A stretch of DNA of 64,000 nucleotides from Antedon mediterranea (lineage: Eukaryota > Echinodermata > Crinoidea > Comatulida > Antedonidae), in assembly GCF_964355755.1 (NCBI RefSeq), contig NC_092677.1:6143001-6207000 (forward strand), written 5' to 3'. The number at the start of each line of letters is the position of its first letter. The first letter of the stretch is position 1. Both the position numbers and the translations under genes were made by a program. This document shows, piece by piece, positions 50,801 to 63,325 of this stretch. The notes below the pieces were generated by a model that was not told where the DNA came from, did no database searches, and worked only from the letters and a program-made list of their open reading frames with translations.

Positions 50801-53800
50801 AATGATGGATCTGAACAAGGGCGATCCGGTTCCGCCATCTAGTACCACTCCAACGAGCGGCGAAACAAGCACAATCCCGAATGAAATGTAACCAAATAAT
50901 GTCGTGTAATAATTCACTGAAATTAAAGAGATTTATTAATTTGACGACCGTAGCCTATACTAGTGTTGATCAACATTTGTTCACGTCACAACATGTAGAT
51001 GAAAATATGAATACACATGCGCATTAGTCAACGCTTTCGATTTTGTGTAGAATCTTTCATTGAAAAAAAACTGTTCTTTATTTCCCCTATTAAAATTCCT
51101 ATATAAAATATGCGTATTACAAAACCACATGCTGTGGTCAAAGACTGATTTTAGGTGGTTATCTCAATACTTACCTGTTTCTTCGTTTCTGTCAGTTAGA
51201 AATCCAAGAAAAGGGTTCAGAGTTCCTAGGAAATAGTATTCGCGGAAGACCACGACAGTGGCCCAGATAAGAGTGAACAAAAACATAAGCGATCTAAAAT
51301 GTGTCCAAAAGCTTTCATCCTTTTGATTCAAATCAGATTGGGATAATTTCTTGTAGTCATCTAGACAATCAATAACAGCTGAAAATATGAAAAGATAATA
51401 ATTATAAGTCCGCCTAGATACATTAAGAAATTGAATGAGATAGGTATTATTCAATCCACATTCTTGTCTGATTTTCAATAGCCGTAATAATTGTACATGT
51501 GCAAAGCTTATGACATTATACACACGTTGTTTTCACGTCTTGGAAGCATGCACTCAAATGCATTCCATTATAAATGCATTGTAAATTAATAAAATACAGT
51601 ATAAGAGCCTGATTTCGCTTCTTGGAAGCACGCACTGTATTCACAGGCATTCGATTATAAATTTAAATTGTAAATTAATAATATCGATTACATCACATAT
51701 TACCAATCTAAACACAGTAAAACTGTATTCCCTATTGCATTATCTGGATTGTTTATAAAACGTGCAGAAGTGATGTACTTCTGTGGTGTACTACAAACTA
51801 CATTAGGATGAATTATGTTTGCGCAATAATGTATGTGACTACTGATACCTAATACGTGTACAAATATTATAGTATTTAATATTTACAGTTAAGAAATCCA
51901 CACACACAAAACACGCAATCAGTAAGTATTAATGCTTGACGGATTCAAGACTCGTTGATTGAATATTCAAAACTATAGCATTAAATGAGGATAATAGTGG
52001 TATTTTTAAATTGATTTTGAAAACAATGTTTAGACCACCAATTAGTTTAGAGGAAAACGCAACCTGAAGACTTACATTCTCTGCTAAGGTAATGTTCGTG
52101 TAACCGATAACCAATTCGTGGACTAACGGCTGCCGCTGGGTAAAGGACACTCTTATGTTCTTCAGATGAATCATCCTCTTCTTCGATTTCGATTCTTTCC
52201 GATGGTACAATAAAGAAAGTGTTTCCCAGTGTAAGAACTGTATAAATACCGAGTAACGCGAACATCTGGTGTTGGAATAATATTCCTGCTTCGGCAAGTT
52301 TCTGAAAGAAAGGTTAAAGTGGGGTTTTTTTTCGGTTACATTCTGTCGGTAATTTCACAACATTATTCGTATGTAGCCTAAAGTCTTTTGCAACAGGGTT
52401 TCCAAACCGAGAAATGCAAATCGTAACATGAAAGTTGGTAAGCCTATGTTCTGTGTTACATGGAGCAACACCTCCTACAAGCTGGAACTGTTATTTGTTT
52501 ATGATACAAACAGTATACAGTATGTACCTACAGAGCATAAAATGAGGACCAACTAGAAGTAAACTTGTCTCAGTTGGCCCTTTAACATGGTTACAAACAA
52601 ATAATAAGTACAAGTGAGATATATGATGCATCAGTAATAAGGATATAATACAAATAGTTGATGTCTTCTATATCAATAGGAATTGGTTGTTCCATGATGG
52701 GTGGGGCCTTGTGATTATGATACTCATTGGGCCTTTATACCCAACATTATGCCATCATAATTTTTTCATCACCATATCATCAGCAACAATCCATAATAAT
52801 GTTTGCTAAAGCTTGGTCCCCACTAGGACGCAACGCAAGGACGTAAACGCAACGCAAGTGTGTTGACCAATGACAAGCGACAGTTCGAATAATTCATCCC
52901 TTGTGATTGGTCCTTACGTCCTTACGTTGCGTCGCTAGTGGGAACCACGCTTTACGTTGCGTTACGTCCTTGTGTAGCGTCTCTAGTGGGAACAATCAAG
53001 CTTTATTCTAATGCGCAAAACTAATACCATTTCACCAAACAAACCTACGAGATATTGTGCCAGTTATAGCATCGTACCATAATTCTGAATTATGGAACGC
53101 CGATTGTTTCAATGAATAACGTGCAATTCTAAATAACACGAACATGTTTCGTTTTATTTAATTCCTTATTGTTTTTTTAATGTAGATTCAGCCGAAAGTT
53201 AGGGGAACTAAAGTACGTCAACAGGTAGTACTAATAACAATATCATTTCCGTTATTGATAAAGGACATCTGACAATAACAGGAAAGGTATTTTAAATCGA
53301 TATACCAGAGCCAAACATATGAGCCAAATGTACGCATTTTGTGTGTAAGGTGTAGGCCTAAATATGTCGTCTCGAGAGAATGACAAGAAGCTTATTATCT
53401 GTTCCTGGTGATGCTCTCGACATTAACGCTTCGAAGTCTTTCTTTAATGCTGTACCGGTAACTCAATCAAATGCTATTGTTTGAAATTGAAACAATTTCA
53501 GAAAAGTACAACGGTCGTTGACTTTCAGCTTTAGGGATTTATCATAGCCATCAGTTTAGCAGTAATTACATTTTGATCTTGAACGAACAGGTTTTTTGGG
53601 TTACTTCCTCTAGTCTCAAAGGCTTAGCTTTTGTTTTGCATATTTGTTGACATGTTGGAAATGTGAGTGCAAACGGATACTACGTTAAAACAATGTAAAG
53701 CAACAAAATAACCAACGCCATAATTAATTGTATACGTGTTTTTTTTTCATCAAGAACTTTGAGGCATAATTCCTATAATAAGCGAATTAATAATTGTTTA

Positions 53801-55947
53801 CAGTATTTCTCTTCCATTTGATTAACAGATTATGAAATCGTACCAATGCTCCAGAGTCGAATGTTATTCATTTTGCTTAAACAGAACAAGTTTAACCCTC
53901 GATTTTTTCTCGAAAATACACGGTTATCCCGCGTGTTCATAGAAAAAACAAGAAGACTATTAGTAGGCCTAGTTAATTGTATTCTCACCTGAACTATAAG
54001 ATACACAACTGTAGACATCATACAGGCACCGTTCAATAAAGATATGATTGTATGACGTAAGTTAGGGAATAAATTAGCTACCTGTGAAAAAAGAAATCAA
54101 CAGGGAATTAATAGCAGATACTAATTAACATAAATATTGTGTGCTGAATAATAACGCACAATTTGTACTACAGTGGGGTTCGCGTCATTTCACAATTCCC
54201 AAATTAATTGCTTTCTTTCTCTTTCAATAAACATGTCATTAGGCCTACTAAATATTGATATTCGTTTTCATTGAATAAACAATATGCCTACCTCAAATAA
54301 ACTAACTAGAACAGGAGCTCCTATGAAACCTTGAATAGCGGTGGCGGGAAATATCCAAAACGGTGTCTCTGAAAAAAAAAAGAATAAATTAATATGAACC
54401 CCAAAGTTATAAGTAATTTAAATCTTGTTCATCTGTCTGGTATCTATATAAATATGTTTTTTAAATATCTAGTTGCATATCTTTAAATCTAAGTACATTG
54501 TGTATACTGGATGGAGTGTGGGTCTATTGCTCATAACCTATTGTTAATCTTGACAATGTGCTTTTTTTCGTTTTTCTTTGGTGAACCTGACATTTAAGAA
54601 AAGGGAAACAAGTTTGCCTTTTGATATTTTGTGATTTGCCTCCATTTGTTGAAAAGTAAGGTGTATCTCATTCTTAACACATTACATCAAGACAATTAGG
54701 CTAGAATTCAAGAATTTGATCCTACCTTTACTAGAAAAGCCATACATTAAAAACGTGGTCGCAAACAAAACACTGAAAAAGAAAAATACCATTTTAGGAA
54801 AAACCATCGAAGAGCAGTGCAAGCTCTGTGTGTTCAAACGTTAGATGTATGCACAGCATTTAACATTTCAAATTAAGGCCTTTAACAGCTTTATAATAAA
54901 TAATTAGGATTTGCTAAGTTAAAATTGAAAAGGATTGCATCAACCTTCTGTAAAGTTACTGCTGATAATTTCACAGTAAGGACGTACGCGGAACGCAAGT
55001 GATTTGACCAATCACACGCGCGATGGATAATGCGAACTCACTTGTGATTGGTCAACTTCCTTACGTTGCCACTATATGTCGTGTACGTCTTTGCGCTGCG
55101 TTTCTATAGTTGTTGGAGAACCACGCTTATGACATTTTGTAGGAGGTACCATAATACGTCCGATGGCTTTTGTTAAACTTCAATTTTGTAAATCGCAATG
55201 CATTTTTGTCTTACCTCGTATCGTATAGTTCATCTTATCATTTTCTAAAACAATTCATGTCACGGCGACTGCAGTTAATTGTATTTAATTAACAGTATTT
55301 AGATAATTGCATATGCCAATTAAACACTCTACGAATTGTGACAATCTTAATTAAAAACATCCCTTTTAAGAGAAACAATAATAACACCGGTCATTCACCT
55401 TTTTAAATTGAGAGTGAAATGTCACTGTGAATGTCGAAAACCGTGTTAATTGGTGGTTGTTCGACAATGAATGACCATTACTGAACAGGCCTATAAATTT
55501 ACAAGTTAGGCCTTTAATGATAATACAAACATTTGAATCTCACCACGAAATAAGCCTGATTTTTCTAGGTCCGAGCAAATCATACATGACCCCTGTTGGC
55601 AGACATCCTATAAGTAGCACACACGAAGCCAGTGTAAACACCAGATTGAGTCTTTGATCTTGTGCAGGACAAGATACGTAAGTCCTTTCAAAACTACCAC
55701 TAACACCGCTACTTTTGGCAAGAATAGATGCATCACCAATAGGTACACCCACAGTTACGTTAGAATATGAATCGTCACATAATTCGTTGTAATAACCCTC
55801 TTTCTTTAGAACCGTCACCAACCATGGCCATCCGTAAACAAGAGTCGTAAAAAATCCTTCGAAAATTGCTGGTATAATAATCAGTGGACTTCGCTTTCTT
55901 CCCCCTCGAGACCTCATCTGTATTTTCGGTGGGGTTTTTTCTAACAT
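47855..55947 (-). CDS. SLC43-family major facilitator transporter
   Basis: Ten exons join to 540 aa: 55947-55544, 54772-54726, 54368-54292, 54081-53989, 52301-52076, 51378-51175, 50916-50729, 49640-49567, 48469-48346, 48040-47855. SLC43 proteins are 12-helix plasma-membrane carriers; members 1 and 2 carry large neutral amino acids and member 3 carries purine nucleobases. Family blocks seen are YGWPWLVTVLKKEGYY, CPAQDQRLNLVFTLAS, PTGVMYDLLGPR, PNLRHTIISLLNGA, FLGTLNPFL and FPKRHFGKFYGLVYLSSG. The QDxRLNLxFT and HFGKxxGL blocks look closest to SLC43A3, but the substrate cannot be read from sequence. The central loop is acidic (EIEEEDDSSEEH), and the protein is longer than human SLC43A3 (491 aa). 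All phases close. A leader exon may lie near 58284-58374, ending in a GTAGGT donor. Confidence 0.9.
49430..49523 (+). repeat. retroposon 3' tail with (ATT)n
   Basis: The phrase GTGCGCTATAAAAATCCTG is followed by (TTA/ATT)n at 49499-49522. Such a tail is typical of SINE or LINE 3' ends in marine invertebrates. Its 5' limit is not clear. It lies in SLC43 intron 8. Confidence 0.45.
52807..53005. mobile_element. MITE with AAGCTTGGTTCCCACTA ends, copy 2
   Basis: The left end AAAGCTTGGTCCCCACTAGG and the right end CTAGTGGGAACAATCAAGCT are inverted. The arms share ACGCAACGCAAG and CCAATGACAAG words with copy 1. The right end is partly duplicated (GTGGGAACCACGCTTTACG lies just inside). It lies in SLC43 intron 4. 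Confidence 0.8.
54977..55130. mobile_element. MITE of the same family, copy 3, degraded
   Basis: The body has AAGGACGTACGCGGAACGCA, GACCAATCACACGCGCGA and the inverse TTGTGATTGGTCAAC, matching copies 1 and 2. Only the right end (GAGAACCACGCTTA) is still recognisable. It lies in SLC43 intron 1. Confidence 0.65.
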
Positions 55948-56660
55948 CGGTGTTAATTTAAACCACCTAACAATCGATCAGTGCAGCTTTATTGAAATGC
56001 CTCAATCGTTGTTTTACAAATATTTTGAGTTGATTAGCTTCGCCATATTCCGTCTCTGTTACTTTTAGACATCTACAAAAAAATTACAACTTTAGGTTTA
56101 GGTTAAGCCAAGAAACGGTCGTGTACTAAATGTCTCAATACCCATTGACCCTACTTAAACCGTGTTTTCCTTTTGAAATCAATACAACCATTATGTCACT
56201 TATACACAATAGGAAGCAGTGACAATGGAACGTTTGACAACCACAAGGCCGTGGCAACAAAAGGTGGACAAACATACTGTGTAGGTCTATGAATAAACAT
56301 AATATTGTAAAAGCTAGTTTATGAGGCCCATTATTCTATGACGGTGTTCTAAAATGTTAGGTACATCCACCCCCCCCCCCCCCCCACCCTACGTATAACT
56401 GAGTGCACCCCTATTGAATTACAACAGTAATACTATAAATATATAATACGTTGCATGCTCCGCCTAGACATTAACATTCTCCGATGCGATTGTTTGCTTT
56501 CTTAACGTTAACAAAATAATACTTCTTTCAGTAAATATACAAATAATTTAAAAAGTGAATGGACACAATTTGAAAGGGTGCCTCAAAGTACACCTTAGAG
56601 TTTAATATAAATTCAGGCCTAATCGATTTTAGGCCCTACTCAATGAAAAATGTAATTTAA
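55948..56660. other. upstream region of the SLC43 gene
   Basis: An acceptor-like TTGTTAG lies just before the SLC43 start exon. A C-run occurs near 56368-56384. I see no coding exon. Confidence 0.35.
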
Positions 56661-57216
56661 AGATGTATTGTCTCCCAAAAACATGAAAAATGAAGATTAA
56701 TTAAATCAGACTTTGAATAGGTTATTTTGTAGTTTTAATAAAGTTAATCACTTCCATAGAAAAAAAAATACGAACACAAAAAAATGTTTTCACTTATAAA
56801 ATGACAAAATAAATGGTTAAATTTAACCAAAAATCCATTGGCTGGCAGCCAATTTGACTATTTTTTGCTTTAAATTACAGTTTTTTCAGGTAAATACATT
56901 TGTTTTCGATCTAATTTTTGGTCAAAGTGGATAACTATTATGTGACATTAAAATGGTATATTTTAAAAAAAAATTTTTAATAATTATTTTTCAGGGGGAC
57001 AATACATCTTTAAAGCAAAAAAAAATTGGCTGCCAGCCAATGGATTTTTGGTTGAATTTAACCCTTTATTTTGTCATTTTACAAGTGAAAACATTTTTTT
57101 GTGTTCGTATTTTTTTTCTATGGAAGTGATTAACTTTATTAAAACTACAAAATAAAGTATTCAAAGTCTGATTTAATTAATCTTCATTTTTCATGTTTTT
57201 GGGGGACAATGCATCT
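56661..57216. mobile_element. long hairpin element with TTAA target site
   Basis: The two arms (about 56661-56870 and 57010-57216) are near-perfect inverted copies of about 200 bp, beginning AGATGTATTGTC at the left. TTAA lies directly outside both ends (56657-56660, 57217-57220), as in piggyBac- and Kolobok-type elements. An extra inverted copy of the end sequence (GACAATACATCTTTAAAG) occurs at about 56998. It codes for nothing visible. Confidence 0.85.
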
Positions 57217-59710
57217 TTAATCATTTTGTAACATCGACAAATCAATGCCAATTATAACCACAGTTCGAAAGTGATTATGGATTATAGCATACAGAAACCG
57301 TGTCGTACCAGCAGTAATTTATATTGACCAGCGATTAATGATAATAACAATACCTACTAAACAAGGTCTTGATGGCGAAGTTAATATTCAGAGAGCCAGT
57401 TACAGGACTCAATTAAACAGGACTCGGCTAAATGTCACAGCGTAGAGAGCCAGTTACAGGACTCAATTAAAAATGACTCGACGGCTAAATGTCACAGCTT
57501 AGGCCTTCAAAACAATTTCAAATAAACCTTTGGTGTACATTTTAAGCCTACCGACCATTCTCTGCTAATCACAATTTTTATGAAAAGATGTTGCAGTGTG
57601 TAGGCTAGTATTTTATTGCTTATTGATGAGGAATTGATAAACTTTTTTACTGTTTTACAATAGATTTCTGTCAATACACTTTACGAGGCTGCCCTAAAAA
57701 TGTAATTTGTTGTTAGGCCGCTATGATTTTATTTTATGAGTTATTGTTTAGAGGTCAGATGGACTTATTCATATGAGTGGATTTAACTCTTTCATTCAAG
57801 TGTAACAGTTGATATACAAGTGTCCTAGTTAGGACCTGAGACAATAATATTAATAATAATAATATGAAAGTGAACTTGAAGATCCGTAACTTGCACCTAC
57901 ATCACAGTGGGCATGTGCGCATATTTGAAATTGATAGGTCTCATCAGTCACTGACTCTCTACCGTAGGTTACCTTTTGTAATCACATCATCATGGATCAT
58001 ATTTATTCGGAATGACAGACGGTCTTAATTAAAGCACGACCGTCATGCATGACAATTTTGGGGGGAAAATATCACTGAAAGTCATTAATTTAAACTATTT
58101 AGGTCTATTTGGACACGAAATAGCGGAATTAAATAATTAGCCAGCTGAATAATGTAGCAACTATTAATATTATTGCGTAGTTACCATCGATCGCGTTTTT
58201 TTCAGTCGAGTTAAATCGGTGCAATATGAATTCATGAAACCCATTATTATTGAACCCGGGTTAAAATACACGGACATCGTACCTACCTTATGTCAAATTC
58301 TTGGATTATTGGTATACGATTTCTTGCATGCTGAACCACTGTCCTCGGTCCTGTACAACACAGTATGTTATGATTAGATACAGTTATGATAATACCGTAA
58401 AATAGATGTTGATGACGTCACATCACGTCATACAGATATTGTCTGTTACGAGGGCGCAGTTTGACCAAGGCCTTGGTTTGACGTACAGTAGGCCTACAGT
58501 ATTTGATTTTTACTACACGACCAATAGGCCTATTATAATTAGAGGTTATATTTTGCGTAACTTTATCGATTTATAAAGTGAAGGTCGCCTTACATTGTTT
58601 CCGGTGGGCTACTGATCGACACATTGGATTGCTTGGACATGGATTAATTTCCTAGTAGCCGCTACTGTCGAAATAGACGATAATAAAGTTGTTTTACAGA
58701 ATATTTATACCTTTATTCTGCATAACGTAACGTAACGTTCAAAGACGTCGCTACTGGTACTTTCTACTCTACAGCCCTTTCTAGAATGTAGGCCTACATA
58801 TCGAAACATTTTGGCTTTTCGGGCAACAATTATTAACAATAAAAAACACATTTTTCATGTCTTTTTTCTTTATTTTTTAACTTTTATTTTTAACTCGAAA
58901 GCTAAATCATTGTAAAAATGAATTACATAATAATTTCTATAATTAATTTTTTTAATTATTTTAATTGATTTTAAATTACAGTTCCTTGTTTAAAAAATAC
59001 TACTTTATCAATTATCTCTAGACATAGTGAAATAGTGTAAAAAGAAACTTAGATATAACTAACCCCTCCCTGCCAGATCCCAAAATTATAAACTGGCCAG
59101 ATGTACCACGTTGATAGCTTTCCTCTGGCCACAACCACCCTCTCTACAAGTTCAACATAACCAGCTAGCAGTTTAAAAGTTAAAATTAAGTTAAAATTTA
59201 AATAAAATTTGTTCAAATTAAAGTTTTCGAAATGAAATTCCATAAAATCATGGTCCCTGAGGTGCTTCTTTATTTAGAGACAAATCTGTATATAAATTAT
59301 AAAAAGTTATTACATCACATACTAAACATTCCCCTATTACACACAATTATAATTTTATTACATTACTGGTGTACATTATTTTAATAAATAATATATATTA
59401 TTCCAGACCTGTATACCTATCCATATTTTATTGCCCTCTTTACAGTACTTGAAGAACATCAGTTTAATAGTACTAATTACTTTAAGACCATATTATTATT
59501 ATTATTTTTTTTTTTACCATATTTAATGAGGGTGAATCGATCCAACAATTGCTGATCATTAGGGACCCTCAGAGGTTCACAAGACAAACATATACACAAG
59601 ATGCTCTACATAAACAAAGTCTGTAATTGTGATTGTGTTTTTTCATTTTGTAGAGAGTTTAAACTTACATAAACCTAATGAGATGCAATTATAATCTATG
59701 GCTTCAGCTT
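57217..59710. other. intergenic spacer SLC43-TMPPE
   Basis: It holds a 54-bp tandem duplication at about 57391-57500 (GAGAGCCAGTTACAGGACTC at the start of each copy). It also holds a possible SLC43 leader exon (58284-58374) and a repeat fragment at 59527-59572 shared with the 5S-derived retroposon at 28500. No other gene is seen. Confidence 0.45.
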
Positions 59711-62526
59711 CTATGCAGAATGCAATGTAATGAGCGTAACTTCTGGTGTTGAAAACATTCGCATTGGTATGCCCCAATAAAACGTGCCGGAAGAAACATA
59801 AACGTAACTCGTTGCACTGTATTGATATAAACCGATAAAATATGGATTTAAAAAGTATACCCATACAATTGCTGGAAACAACTGACCACCATGTGTGTGT
59901 CCTAGAAAGGTACAATATAAAATAGATAGATAATATCAGCGTGATAAGAAACATTACATAATCAGGGGAAGAATTGTCAGCTAAAATGCATTATGTTGTA
60001 TAAGTATAAACTACTTTTGATATCTATTTTTATATTTTATGTTAGGGCTTCCCCGTTAAAAAAAACTGGATCAAATATGGTAGTGGTATGCCCAAATATG
60101 GTAGTGATATGACATCATCATGTCCATTTGGGGACATCACATAAAGTTTGATAGAGTAGACAAGGCTTTAGAATATCAAGACAACATATTATCATCTTGT
60201 GAATTGACAAACCATAAAAGAACTCATGACTCAGATATCACATACCTGAAAGCACTAACTTGATGCCTTTGTCTGCAGAGAGTGCAGAGTATGCAGCACT
60301 TGGTCTGTGAGCCAGAAGAATGATGGCATGTTTTTGGTCTGTGCCTTCAAGAGCCTTATCCAACTTGAAACCATGATCACCGTACCTGCATCAACAAAAT
60401 GCAAGTAGTAGTGATATTAATGTTATTATTGTGACTGTTGTAAAGAAACAACTTCAACTAGACTGGAAGACACATTTGAACAATTATATGGAATATTTTA
60501 AATCTTGAATTTAATTTATAAAAGGGCATAATCAGACATATTCTAATGTTTGATATTTTTTATTGTACCTTTATCTTTTTTATCACAATGTATATACAGT
60601 ATAGGACTTTAACTGTATATTTTTATATTTGTATGTTCAGAATTACAGACTCTACCTTGGCCTTTTTCATGTTTGTTAATATGCAGGTCAAATTTGGGGG
60701 TGGGGGTGGTACAATGGTGCACATAAAATATATAATGGTTTATCCCATTGCAACAACTTATTACTTAAATGTTTCTCCTTGTACATCATCTGTGCCAACT
60801 AAATAGAAGAAATCTTTATCTTGAACTTGATGGCGAATTTTAATGTTTTCGTTATGCAGGCATTTCACACCAAGAGTTTTCAAGTAGACAATCCATGCAT
60901 CTACATCTCCAGTGTAATATTCATGGTTGCCTACAAATACAATAAGATTAATCTCACAATTCTTGCACCTCATTTTCACTGGCATAGATCCTGGGTTAAG
61001 GTAATTCAAGATCCCGGGAGAGGAGATGTAGACCCTGTGAGAGAGAATAAAACACTGGGAGAGGGGATATAGACCCTGGGAGAGGGGATATAGACCGTGG
61101 GAGAAGGGATATATACCATATGGGAGAGGGGATATAGACCCTGGGAGAGGGGATATAGACCCTGGGAGAGGGGATATAGACCCTGGGAGAGGGGATATAG
61201 ACCCTGGGAGAGGAAATATAGACCATGGGAGAGGGGATATAGACCGTGGGAGAAGGGATATATACCATATGGGAGAGGGGATAAAGACCCTTGGAGAGGG
61301 GATAAACACCCTTGGAGAGGGGATAAACACCCTGGGAGAGGGGATAGAGACCCAGGGGAGGGGATCCGATATAGACCGTGGGGAGGGGATATATTTTATA
61401 TGTCCCATTTGCATTTTCTTGTTTGCTTCTAAATGCCCAGTGTCCTAAATACCCAGTGTCCTCCATCTCCACTACTTAAAATGAATCAGGACCTGGCTCA
61501 CTTTGTTACTACGAAGACAACCTGTTTTTTTTAATCTTACCCGTGACAAAATAAGTGCCATATTGTGGATTAAGTTGATTCAAAGGCAATACAGCTTCAG
61601 ATAAGTATGAAACAGGAGCGTCTACTAAATCCCCAGTGATGGACACAAGATCTGTATAAACAAAACAAATACAGTCAGATACTTTTGTTTTTAAACTGTT
61701 ATCTTATGTTAAATTAGGAATTATTGTTGGTGATGATTTATAAATTGAAATACTGTATATATTATTATTTACCTGGATTTAAACTGTTTGTTAGTTCTAC
61801 TGCCCTTTGAAGCTGTGATTTACCTACAGTTGGTCCAAGATGTATATCAGATATTTGCACGATTCTCATACTATCAAAAACTTTTGGGAGATTAGAGATC
61901 GGAATGTTTACTTTTTTAATAATTGGCCCATGGAATGCCCTAGAAACAGCAGTAAATGCAAATATCCCAGACACAAAAACTACCACACACACTTTAAATA
62001 AAGTCATCCATTCGCGATCAGAATTCTTTTTTGGACAGAATATTTTTCGACAAATTGCACTGATTAAAAACCATAGTGCGATGTTTGTGGAAAGTAAAAG
62101 ATGGATTCCCATACAAATATAGGAAAACAAAACTATTTTATATGGTTCGGCAGAAATTAATGTAGCACCTAAAGGGTAACATAACTGAGCGCTTAGTAGG
62201 ACTGTAAATAATACACATTTCCATATAACCTGGAAACGACCTTTATATAAGCTAGGCCGTCTGATTGGCAATATTCCTCTCCTCGCGGCAGATTGCTTCC
62301 CTGTCGCATCGTGATGGCCTGCCTGCTGGGCTGGGTATAATTGCGACAGATTACGCCAAATAAAAAGTGATCCTAACGATAGAAGGGATTCAATAAATAT
62401 GACGATTTGGAATCGTAAAACCAAGGATCGAGTTTTTCGGTCAGAATTTCGAACAGCAAAAGAACTTAGCAAAAGAAAGAGCACTAAAGAACAGAACAAC
62501 ACCGACAACTTTTTAACGCCAGGCAT
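59711..62526 (-). CDS. TMPPE: transmembrane protein with metallophosphoesterase domain
   Basis: Five exons join to 453 aa, the same length as I recall for the human protein: 62526-61773, 61651-61541, 60930-60765, 60385-60246, 59901-59711. The N-terminal half has several hydrophobic helices (first from [17 protein letters not shown]). The C-terminal half is a calcineurin-like phosphoesterase with all metal ligands: SDIHLGPT (D227, H229), GDLVD (D259), GNHEYY (N290, H291), LAHRP (H370) and [10 protein letters not shown] (H392, H394). The substrate is not known from sequence. The Met at 62526 was chosen over an in-frame Met at 62700 because it precedes the first membrane helix and gives the family length. 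Intron 2 carries a 21-bp minisatellite and intron 4 a MITE. All phases close. Confidence 0.93.
60062..60174. mobile_element. MITE of the GTCTACACTATCAAAC family, TMPPE intron
   Basis: The body CAAATATGGTAGTGATATGA and the right end TTTGATAGAGTAGACAAGGC match the copy at 9141-9295. The left end is eroded. Confidence 0.65.
61012..61395. repeat. 21-bp minisatellite in TMPPE intron 2
   Basis: About 18 units of GGGAGAGGGGATATAGACCC with one more base, some with TATACC or AAACACC variants. On the minus strand it reads open as a 7-residue repeat (YIPSPRV-like) and happens to be in frame with exon 3 downstream. Splicing with the true acceptor at 60931-60932 removes it. Confidence 0.9.
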
Positions 62527-63325
62527 GATAATGATGATAAAAATAACAACTGTTGGTAACTTAGTTAAGTTCAGATAGATTACAAAACGCGATCGTTCCC
62601 TACCGCAATAACCCCATGTTTTATCAGAATCAATAATGAAGCATATTGCCGACGTATTTTTTCTTTTTCCCGCGCGAAGTCTCAATGTATAATTTATCAA
62701 GTAATGCTAATATAACCATATCCTCCATGTGCTAACTTTATAAGAAAAGCAAAAAATCTCAGCCAGGTCTACTCATATGAGTTACGTAGGGTCCAAAACT
62801 TGAAACCATTTATTAATGTATTAATTACCTCTGTAGTGTATGTTCTAACTAATAAAAATATGAACAACTAGAATTTGCAGTTACATTTTTTTTTAATAAC
62901 AATTTTTCAGAAACTTTCTATTATTAATATTACAGTTTCACAGATTTTTTTTTACAATTTTTGTTCAAAGGAATCAATATTTGTGAATGGGCATTATAAC
63001 CAAAAACAAATTATTTTAAAACAAGAAATAACGCCGTAAAATAAGCTTACAATTTATTTTAAGTAAGATTTTGCTGTGTATTGACGATTTTTAATGATTT
63101 TGCAATATATTTTAATTTATTTTGTTATAGTATTATATGCATTTTTATATGTTTATACTGAGACAACAATCAAAGAGATTGGAAACGCTAGCGATTTCCC
63201 TTTGTGTGGCACTTGCCGCCAGGTTCAGTGTAGTATACCTCTTTGTTATGCAAATTAGCTAAGTCACCGGCCAATCAGCGAATTCGCGCAAGCGCAGATT
63301 AACTGTTTATCAAAATCAGTGATCC
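62527..63325. promoter_or_regulatory. divergent 5' region, TMPPE and unknown gene
   Basis: About 0.8 kb lies between the two start codons, which point outward. The segment is AT-rich apart from 63180-63310, which has CCAATCAGCG near 63272. No definite promoter motif is claimed. Confidence 0.35.

Noticed and set aside
60761-61472. Proline-rich repeat protein on the minus strand
   Set aside because: The frame is a 21-bp minisatellite in a TMPPE intron. Exon 3 alone has family similarity, and the join to exon 2 uses the acceptor at 60931-60932.
61773-62700. TMPPE start at 62700
   Set aside because: It is in frame but adds 58 residues before the first helix. The Met at 62526 gives the family length of 453.
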